Below are positions 39,493-45,054 of a DNA stretch of 45,054 nucleotides, one piece after another. The stretch spans positions 1 through 45,054 of the forward strand of contig JAFXRC010000018.1 of NCBI GenBank assembly GCA_017526585.1. The letters run 5' to 3'. Each line of letters starts with the position of its first letter. Position 1 is the first letter of the stretch. Under the pieces are notes generated by a model that saw only the letters and a list, made by a program, of their open reading frames with translations, was not told the origin of the DNA and did not search any database. Source of the stretch: Fibrobacter sp. GTDB taxonomy: Bacteria; Fibrobacterota; Fibrobacteria; Fibrobacterales; Fibrobacteraceae. The position numbers and the translations under genes are program-made.

Positions 39493-41982
39493 ATGAAGAA
39501 ACTTCTTGAGCGCCTGGGCGACTGGCACAGGCTTTTGGCTGTTTTGGGTATTACGCTTGCCGTTTTGGTGGGCGCGTTCCTTGTATTCAATAATTTGACA
39601 GTCTCTTATGCTAGACGGTGGGATATCGATTGGGGCTATTACGCCATTCTTTCGACATTTATCCTTCTGATTGTTGGTGTGGCGATAAACATGCCGATGA
39701 TCGTCCGCAACTTCAGGGCGTTCAAGCCTTCGGGCAGGAGTATCTGCGCCTTTGCGGGGATTGCGCTTGTGTTTTCGATTTTCATGTTCGGGAACATCAG
39801 CAACACTCACCGCGTCTTGAGCGATGAGACCAGCTGGGAGTCCATGGGACTCCAGATGTATTTTGAACATACGGGCGGAATCTGCAACGAAGGCATCTGG
39901 AAAGACGGGGTGCTCGATTGCAAGACCGAAGTGAACAACTTCAAGGGCAAAGCGCTCGGGTTCGTCTATTCACTTGTGTTCAACTTTATGGAACCGGGGC
40001 GCGACACGGCGCTCTTGGTCAACTACCCGTTCTACCTGCTTAGCCTGCTGTTCTTCTTCTTTGCCCTTTCCAAGTGGTTCAAGAATGAATGGGCGGCGCT
40101 TGCGGCGACGGCGTTCCTGGGGGGCATGCCCATCTACCTGCTGCAGGCTCGCTCGGCATCGACTGAAGTCCTTTATATCTTCTTGCTCTCTGTACTCATG
40201 GCGTGGTATGCGTTTGTGCCGGCAAGCAAGGTGAACTGGAAACATTTCCTCTTGACGGTGCCTTTGCTCGGTTTCTTTGCCCAGACGCGTCAGGAGACCG
40301 TCTTTGCGTTCATTCCGTTCGCGCTTTACTACTACAAGTATTTCCTGGAAAAACCGCATAGGCTTCCGTTGTTCGTGGCCTCGGTCATCGCCGTGAGTTG
40401 GCCGTCGGTGAACACGATGGCCGCCTACCGCGGCTACGATTTCCAGGGCGGCGAGCATGCGGCTCATTCGCTCGAAAACCTATGGTTCAACCTGAAAACC
40501 AACATCGAGATTATGTTGAATCTGGAGGGCGATTCGTCCTTCGGCGGCATCATGCAGAACCCGTTCTATACGACGTTCACCGTTATCCTTCTGGTTTCTA
40601 CGGCTTGGCTCCTGTTCCGCCTGATTTACTCTAGGCGTTACTGGCGCGGCGCTCTCCTGGGTATCACGTTCTGCGTGCAGATCTTTGTCATTCTCTTGAA
40701 TGTGTCGGGAACCTTTACCATCGATATCAACCAGCGCTATGTGTTGGTGGCGCTCCCGCTGTTCGCCCTGATTATGGCGCTGGGCATGTTTGACCTGCTC
40801 TTGTTTGTGACTAAGATGAAGCAGGAAGCGGCGGGGATGATTATCCTTGCCTTATCTGCGGCAATGTCGCTAGGGCTTATGGTTTATCATGCAGACAGCT
40901 TCCGTCACAATATGCTCTATTATAGGAACAAGTTGCTTGGCGAAGAGGATTACCTGGACAAGGTTCTGGAGAGCTATCCCGAAAATTCCATCTTCATTTA
41001 TGCAAGACCTTGGCAGATGCTTGCATCCAGGCACAGTTCCTTTAGTGAACGTTCCTTCATGAGTTGGGACAACGAAACGTTTGCCAAGTGGTTGCACCTT
41101 TCGGGTGGCAATATCTACATGGTTCGTGGTCAGGATGGCTACGGCGAATTGAATCGTAGGTCCCGTGTGGTGGGTTTCAAGACGACCGATCAAGTTGACG
41201 AAATTTTGAAGGACTATAAGAGTGAGCGCGTATTGATTGAACCCAAGCTCTTTGGGTATCCCCTTGCCATTTACAAAATAACGGCAAAGAAGGGAGTCTC
41301 GACCTACTTGCAGAATTTCTTTGTGGGCGATATACTCGATAGCTCGATTGTGGTGAACAAGCGTTTCCCGGAAACGATCACCTGCAATTACATGCTGAAT
41401 GGCGAATTGCAGGAAGAATTGATGCTATCGCAGGAATCCGATACGCTGTCGCTGGATTCGTCAAAGATCCTTGCGGGTATGAACCGAGCTGCGTTTGAAT
41501 GCTTGATGCCCGATGCCGATACGTTGCGCTTGGTGAAGGATTTCTTTGTGGAAACCCCTGAAGTCAAGCTTCTTTCGGCTATGGAAATGAGCGCCTTTGA
41601 TCAGGCGTGGGGGAATCCGCAGAAGAACGAGTCCGTGGAACACCGCAAGTTGACAATAGACAAGGAAGTGTTCCGTTACGGCATCGGCTCGCATGCACCG
41701 TCGTTTATTCGCTATAACCTTCCGCGCAGCTATGCAACGTTGCATGTGACCATCGGTCTCGATGACGAAAGTGCCTGTGGTGATGGCGCCGCTTTTATCG
41801 CGATTGGCGACGGTCGCGAATTGTTCCGCAGCAAGCGCATGTACCCGACCGAAAAGCAGTCGGTTGATATTGGTGTATCGGGCGTGAAAGTCCTGGAACT
41901 TCGCCTTGATGAAGGTGACAAGAAGGATAAGGACTGCGACCATGGTGACTGGGCGAATGCCTGGTTGGAGGCTTCTCGTTGA
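39493..41982 (+). CDS. Polytopic membrane glycosyltransferase with C-terminal NPCBM domain
   Basis: 829 residues. The N-terminal 480 or so residues have about eleven membrane helices. An early periplasmic loop with SDETSWESMG and a second with QARSASTEV recall the ArnT/PMT (GT-C) fold that uses polyprenyl-linked sugars. A periplasmic segment follows. Residues about 700-829 form an NPCBM-like carbohydrate-binding module: YGIGSHAPSFIRYNLPRSYA, then HVTIGLDDES, IAIGDGRELFRSKRM and a terminal DHGDWANAWLE. NPCBM is usually attached to secreted glycoside hydrolases. The domain may hold the acceptor glycan (inference). Its stop overlaps the TTG start of the next glycosyltransferase. Confidence 0.82.
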   Translation: MKKLLERLGDWHRLLAVLGITLAVLVGAFLVFNNLTVSYARRWDIDWGYYAILSTFILLIVGVAINMPMIVRNFRAFKPSGRSICAFAGIALVFSIFMFGNISNTHRVLSDETSWESMGLQMYFEHTGGICNEGIWKDGVLDCKTEVNNFKGKALGFVYSLVFNFMEPGRDTALLVNYPFYLLSLLFFFFALSKWFKNEWAALAATAFLGGMPIYLLQARSASTEVLYIFLLSVLMAWYAFVPASKVNWKHFLLTVPLLGFFAQTRQETVFAFIPFALYYYKYFLEKPHRLPLFVASVIAVSWPSVNTMAAYRGYDFQGGEHAAHSLENLWFNLKTNIEIMLNLEGDSSFGGIMQNPFYTTFTVILLVSTAWLLFRLIYSRRYWRGALLGITFCVQIFVILLNVSGTFTIDINQRYVLVALPLFALIMALGMFDLLLFVTKMKQEAAGMIILALSAAMSLGLMVYHADSFRHNMLYYRNKLLGEEDYLDKVLESYPENSIFIYARPWQMLASRHSSFSERSFMSWDNETFAKWLHLSGGNIYMVRGQDGYGELNRRSRVVGFKTTDQVDEILKDYKSERVLIEPKLFGYPLAIYKITAKKGVSTYLQNFFVGDILDSSIVVNKRFPETITCNYMLNGELQEELMLSQESDTLSLDSSKILAGMNRAAFECLMPDADTLRLVKDFFVETPEVKLLSAMEMSAFDQAWGNPQKNESVEHRKLTIDKEVFRYGIGSHAPSFIRYNLPRSYATLHVTIGLDDESACGDGAAFIAIGDGRELFRSKRMYPTEKQSVDIGVSGVKVLELRLDEGDKKDKDCDHGDWANAWLEASR

Positions 41983-43079
41983 AAGTCCTCGTCGCGCCAC
42001 TCGACTGGGGGCTAGGGCATGCGACGCGTTGCGTGCCCGTGATTCGCGAATTCCTGAATCAAGGTGCCGAGGTGGAACTTGCTGTGGTGCGTTCTAATGC
42101 GGGGCTCCTGCGTGGATTTTTTCCGAACCTTCGTCAGCGCATGGCGCCGTCGTACAACATAGTTTATCCGAAGCACGGCTACAATATGGGGTTGTGGCTG
42201 CTGAAGAATGGTGCGCACCTGAATAAGGTGATTCGCTTCGAACGCCGCTATGCCGATGAAATGGTAGACCGTTTCCACTACGATGTGTTGGTTTCGGATA
42301 ACCGCTTCGGTTTCTACAGCCGTAAGGCGAAGTCTGTATACATGACCCACCAGCGGCGTATCGCGTTTCCTCCGCTGCTTTCGTCGTTTGAACAGCTTGG
42401 GATGTTTTGGCATGCTTCGGTGATGAAGCATTTTGACGAAGTCTGGGTTCCTGATATTCCCGATTTTCCTGGGTACGCGGGTTCGCTTTCACATGTCAGG
42501 AAGTCTCCCGTGCCGGTTCGGTTTGTCGGGGCATTGTCCCGGTTTGATTTGATGTCCGTTTCGCCTGCGGAAGGTGCCGCAGCGGATAGTTGTGTCCCAT
42601 ACCGTTTTGTTGCGGTGGTCTCGGGCGTGGAACCGGCGCGGAGCCGTTTCGAAACTTTGTTGCGCCAGATTTTGGAAAAGGTTCCCGGACGCCATGCGGT
42701 TATCTTGGGTAAGCCCTCTTTGGGTGTCAAGTCTTGGACCGAAGGGAACATAGACTTCTTTACACATCTAGATGATGCGCGCTTTGCCTCTGTTGTGAAG
42801 GCTGCGGAATGGGTTGTCTCCCGCGGCGGTTACAGCACCGTGATGGACATGGCTGTGCTGGGAGCAAAATGCATTTTCGTGCCGACTCCGGGGCAGTATG
42901 AGCAGGTCATTCTTTCCCGAGACTTGTCGCGTGCTGGGTTTGCTGCGACCATCGGCGAATCGGACCTTTCAGTCAAGAATCTGCTCGCCGCCATCAGCGA
43001 AAACGGAAATGTTTCGCTCCCGAAGCCCGAAGGCGGAAATCTTTTGAAAAACGCCATACAAGGTTTAACAATTAAATAA
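41979..43079 (+). CDS. MurG-like (GT-B, GT28-type) glycosyltransferase
   Basis: 366 residues, starting with TTG at 41979. GGAGG lies about 8 bases upstream, and TTGA overlaps the preceding stop; no better ATG exists. The N-terminus VLVAPLDWGLGHATRCVPVI is the GT-B glycine loop, and the C-terminal VVSRGGYSTVMDMAVLGAKC with PTPGQYEQ is the nucleotide-sugar site of the MurG/GT28 group. It is probably cytoplasmic and membrane-associated, and makes a glycan or glycolipid together with the polytopic transferase. MurG itself is unlikely, because the sequence lacks the usual MurG GGSxGA region (VVSGVEPARS here). Confidence 0.82.
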   Translation: MKVLVAPLDWGLGHATRCVPVIREFLNQGAEVELAVVRSNAGLLRGFFPNLRQRMAPSYNIVYPKHGYNMGLWLLKNGAHLNKVIRFERRYADEMVDRFHYDVLVSDNRFGFYSRKAKSVYMTHQRRIAFPPLLSSFEQLGMFWHASVMKHFDEVWVPDIPDFPGYAGSLSHVRKSPVPVRFVGALSRFDLMSVSPAEGAAADSCVPYRFVAVVSGVEPARSRFETLLRQILEKVPGRHAVILGKPSLGVKSWTEGNIDFFTHLDDARFASVVKAAEWVVSRGGYSTVMDMAVLGAKCIFVPTPGQYEQVILSRDLSRAGFAATIGESDLSVKNLLAAISENGNVSLPKPEGGNLLKNAIQGLTIK

Positions 43080-43089
43080 AGGGTGTGGT

Positions 43090-43779
43090 ATGCCACAATT
43101 CATTCTAGCCTTTCCCCTTATGAAAGAAGTTGGCGAACCGATCGCCGTTACCGAAACGGTGACTCTTGCCGCTGATACAACTTCCGCGATTATTCCCGGT
43201 TGCAGCGTGATGTTTAAGGTGGTCCGTAAAGAACATGTGGACGGCCTTGCCGATATTTTCAAGGAACATCAGGAAGATGTCCCTGACGAAGACGCTGCCG
43301 CTATCGATGCGCACAAGTCACTTTTGTTCTTGATCGGCGAAGTCAAGAACATCGAAGAAGTGGAGCAGGTGAACCAGGCAATTCTCAAACTCCTTAAGGC
43401 AGGAGCCCTCGGCGTGTATATGCAGCAGTCGGGAACGGCATGGACTGCCGATGGTTTCCGCGAAGAACTTGACGACGGCGAATATCCGATGGACCCGTGG
43501 ATTAATTTTGTCGAAGCGGGGGAGACTCTTTATACGCTCGGCATGGCGACATTTATGTTGCCGGACCTGTGTGTCGCGACATCCGTTGAAAATCCGCAGC
43601 AGGTTTTGCTGCTATCGGCAGATAGCCTGTTCGGCGATGGGATCCCTGCGAAGTCCGGTTCCGAAATCGAGGCTGAGGACGGAGACCGCTATGTGCTCCG
43701 CGCTGAAGCGAAAAGCCCCTTCCCGAAAGATGCCCCTGAATACAATAAACAAGGCGTTTTGCGCCTTGTTAAGAAATAA
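43090..43779 (+). CDS. Uncharacterised cytoplasmic protein
   Basis: 229 residues, no signal or membrane segment. AAAGGG precedes the ATG. It is acidic, with an alpha/beta pattern: a strand start MPQFILAFPLMKEVG, a helical centre (KNIEEVEQVNQAILKLLKAGALGVYMQQSGTAW) and a C-terminal part with FMLPDLCVATS. The AGALGVYMQQSGTAW and later W-I-N-F-V stretch resembles DUF4261-type proteins, but I am not certain. It lies 10 bases after the MurG-like gene, so it may be co-expressed by position only. Confidence 0.75.
   Translation: MPQFILAFPLMKEVGEPIAVTETVTLAADTTSAIIPGCSVMFKVVRKEHVDGLADIFKEHQEDVPDEDAAAIDAHKSLLFLIGEVKNIEEVEQVNQAILKLLKAGALGVYMQQSGTAWTADGFREELDDGEYPMDPWINFVEAGETLYTLGMATFMLPDLCVATSVENPQQVLLLSADSLFGDGIPAKSGSEIEAEDGDRYVLRAEAKSPFPKDAPEYNKQGVLRLVKK
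43748..43770. other. Hairpin overlapping the 3' end of the uncharacterised gene
   Basis: AACAAGGCG and CGCCTTGTT form a 9-base-pair stem with a 5-base loop inside the last codons. No T-run follows on the plus strand. It may shield the mRNA end or assist termination. Confidence 0.4.
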
Positions 43780-43807
43780 AAAGCAAGGTTGTCGAACATA
43801 AAACCGA

Positions 43808-43834
43808 TTGCGGTCTTTCATTTGAAAGCCGCAA
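43808..43834. terminator. Probable bidirectional terminator between the unknown gene and lexA
   Basis: TTGCGGTCTTTCA and TGAAAGCCGCAA pair with a single bulge. TTTT lies shortly after on either side. The genes converge here. Confidence 0.45.
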
Positions 43835-43874
43835 CCGTTTTGCGTTGAAATGGAATGATAAGCCCTGCTAGAGG

Positions 43875-44558
43875 CTAGTTTACTTTGCGCATCACGCCGA
43901 TGAGCTTACCGGCGATGGAGAAGTTCTTGTCTTTCTTGACGATAATCGGGCGGTAGCGCGGGTTTGCCGGGCGCAGCTCGATGTGGTCTGCAGCGGGGTG
44001 GTAGTACTTGACCGTCGCTTCGTTGTCGACCTGTGCCACGATGATTTCTCCGCGGTCAGCGGTTTTTTGCTGACGGGCGAAGATGAGGTCGCCGTCGAGG
44101 ATGCCAGCGTTGATCATGGAGTCGCCCTTGACGCGGAGTGCAAAGACATCGGAACGGCAGGCGAGGAAGTCGCGGTCGATCGTGACGGTGCCTTCGAGGT
44201 TCTGCACGGCGAGAATCGGTGTACCGGCGGCGACGCGACCCACGATAGGAATTTCGATGGTGTTGCTCGGTGCTTCGGCGGCATTTTCGCTGTTGCTGTC
44301 AATCACTTCGATACCGCGGCTAAGCCTCGGAGAGCGGTTGATGTAGCCCTTCTTGATGAGGGCGGCGAGGATGGAACGGACTCCGTTAGTCGAAGAAATC
44401 TCGAAATGGTTGCCGATTTCGCGGACCGTAGGCGGCATGCGGTTTTCTTTGGAGTACTTCTTGATATACTCCAGGATTTCTTCTTGACGGCTGGTGAGTT
44501 CCTTGCGCTTGGAGGAGTCTGCTCCTTCAAATCCGTCGATTTTTTTGAGATTATCCAT
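43875..44558 (-). CDS. lexA: LexA SOS repressor
   Basis: 227 residues from ATG 44556-44558, preceded by GAGG; the longer upstream frame crosses the promoter. A winged HTH (about 20-85: [31 protein letters not shown]) precedes the cleavage site VGRVAAGTP (Ala111-Gly112). The catalytic pair is Ser147 (VKGDSM) and Lys184 (ATVKYY). It represses SOS genes and self-cleaves when RecA is activated. A perfect box sits between the -35 and -10 of its own promoter, so it is autoregulated. Confidence 0.96.
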   Translation of the reverse strand: MDNLKKIDGFEGADSSKRKELTSRQEEILEYIKKYSKENRMPPTVREIGNHFEISSTNGVRSILAALIKKGYINRSPRLSRGIEVIDSNSENAAEAPSNTIEIPIVGRVAAGTPILAVQNLEGTVTIDRDFLACRSDVFALRVKGDSMINAGILDGDLIFARQQKTADRGEIIVAQVDNEATVKYYHPAADHIELRPANPRYRPIIVKKDKNFSIAGKLIGVMRKVN

Positions 44559-44591
44559 GTGTTGCCTCGCTTTTTGTAATTTACATATACA

Positions 44592-44620
44592 AATATAATG
44601 CACAATTGGGCAATTGTCAA
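44592..44620 (-). promoter_or_regulatory. lexA promoter
   Basis: On the minus strand TTGACA (44615-44620), 17 bases, TATATT (44592-44597). Start is expected near 44585, giving a leader of about 27 bases with GAGG. It is the clearest consensus promoter in the window and supports TATATT as the organism's preferred -10. Confidence 0.75.
44599..44612 (-). promoter_or_regulatory. LexA-binding box (SOS box) in the lexA promoter
   Basis: Minus strand TGCCCAATTGTGCA fits TGCNCN4GTGCA at all nine fixed positions. I recall this as the Fibrobacter LexA motif. It occupies the -35/-10 spacer, where LexA would exclude RNA polymerase. Confidence 0.8.
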
Positions 44621-44683
44621 TAGGTTCACTGCACAAAATTTCATTATTTTACAATTGCAGCAAGGTCTTTTAATAACATAAAG

Positions 44684-44714
44684 AAAAAAAGGAACTCTTA
44701 ACGAGTTCCTTTTT
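44684..44714 (-). terminator. Intrinsic terminator of ssrA
   Basis: On the minus strand GGAACTC, loop GTTAA, GAGTTCC, then seven T. It starts a few bases after the CCA end of tmRNA. Confidence 0.85.
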
Positions 44715-44720
44715 ACTTTA

Positions 44721-45054
44721 TGGAGGTGAGGGGAGTCGAACCCCTGTCCAAAATCACGTCCATGCACGTTCCTACAAGCTTTCCCTTCGTATTTAAGGTC
44801 TCGTCTGATCTACGCCCAAGAAGGTCGGCGCGGACTTTGACCAGCCTAGTGAATCTCGGACTCTAGCCCCAGGCATGCAAGAATCCTATCCCATATTGCG
44901 TCCGGACTTTCACCCCGATGGGAGCGGAATGAGGCCCGGCGTTGCCGCTAATTAGGCAGCGAGTGCGTAGTTTTCGTCAGCACTTATTTTTTTTCAGACT
45001 TTTTTACGAGTGCCCTCGTCTGAGACCTCGGCTTGCAACTAACACTTCGGTAAC
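44721..45054 (-). ncRNA. ssrA: tmRNA (transfer-messenger RNA), 5' end outside the window
   Basis: The 3' end, read on the minus strand, is GGGGTTCGACTCCCCTCACC then TCCA (44721): the T-arm GTTCGAnTC and an encoded CCA of a tRNA-Ala-like half. The tag frame lies at 44952-44981 and encodes ADENYALAA, then TAA; resumption is at GCT following AGT. Upstream, a helix with GTCTCAGACGAGGGCACTCG and an A-rich stretch fits the pseudoknot 1 region before the tag. The 5' tRNA half (starting GGGG) is missing, beyond 45054. tmRNA with SmpB rescues stalled ribosomes and marks products for proteolysis. Confidence 0.95.

Noticed and set aside
44303..44767. 154-codon frame across the lexA promoter and the tmRNA 3' end
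   Set aside because: It overlaps a certain RNA gene, a terminator and the lexA N-terminus in another frame.
1..45054. tRNA genes, prophage or transposase genes
   Set aside because: I looked for tRNA-like T-arm motifs in the gaps and for integrase or transposase motifs in the proteins. Only the tmRNA was found.

Overview
The window looks like a chromosomal segment from the phylum Fibrobacterota, probably the genus Fibrobacter. Four sequence signs support this. The tmRNA tag reads ADENYALAA. A perfect copy of the box I recall for Fibrobacter LexA (TGCNCN4GTGCA) lies inside the lexA promoter. The cell envelope genes are Gram-negative in type: an Mla-type lipid transporter, two beta-barrel porins ending in Phe, and several lipoproteins. 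DapL is used for lysine and peptidoglycan precursors. Coding density is high. Most genes are housekeeping; I see no phage, transposase, CRISPR array, rRNA or tRNA gene.

Layout. 1-956: the start of aspS (minus), an orphan DUF2442/HTH gene and an AT-rich control region. 957-4602: a plus-strand operon dapF-dapL-sigma54 activator, preceded by a -24/-12 type promoter and tandem palindromes. 4632-9288: nadE (plus) converging on a type II topoisomerase A subunit (minus). 9444-12668: two tandem porin-like paralogues with Lys/Glu/Ala helical repeats. 12864-16259: an Mla-type operon on the minus strand (STAS-MlaE, MlaF, MlaD, PqiC-like lipoprotein). 16338-21385: UvrD/PcrA helicase, a 47-residue peptide gene, a DUF4143 ATPase and HflX. 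21440-27031: an operon of hybrid histidine kinase, YejE-like permease, patatin-like phospholipase and OppD-like ATPase. 27096-30483: sirtuin, M20 dipeptidase and dihydroorotate dehydrogenase. 30548-35819: PDZ-thioredoxin, lipoprotein, M15-like peptidase, MraY, a zinc-ribbon protein, NrnA and a Cof-type HAD phosphatase. 35936-39456: a cyclic-di-GMP pair (FIST-GGDEF, then PAS-GGDEF*-EAL). 39493-43779: a membrane glycosyltransferase with a C-terminal NPCBM domain, a MurG-like glycosyltransferase and an unknown protein. 43875-45054: lexA and tmRNA (ssrA, cut by the window end).

The two strongest non-gene signals are regulatory. First, the dap operon encodes its own sigma54 activator and carries TGGCA-N6-TTGCA about 37 bases before dapF, with TTACA-N5-TGTAA palindromes at 783-797 and 814-828 where activator sites are expected. 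This suggests an autoregulated, sigma54-dependent diaminopimelate operon. Second, at least six genes place a TATATT-like -10 hexamer only 6-7 bases before ATG with no Shine-Dalgarno sequence, which is the geometry of leaderless transcription. In the best case (18947-18984) TTGACT-N17-TATATT-N6-ATG is complete. Two families of short interspersed palindromic repeats also sit between genes.
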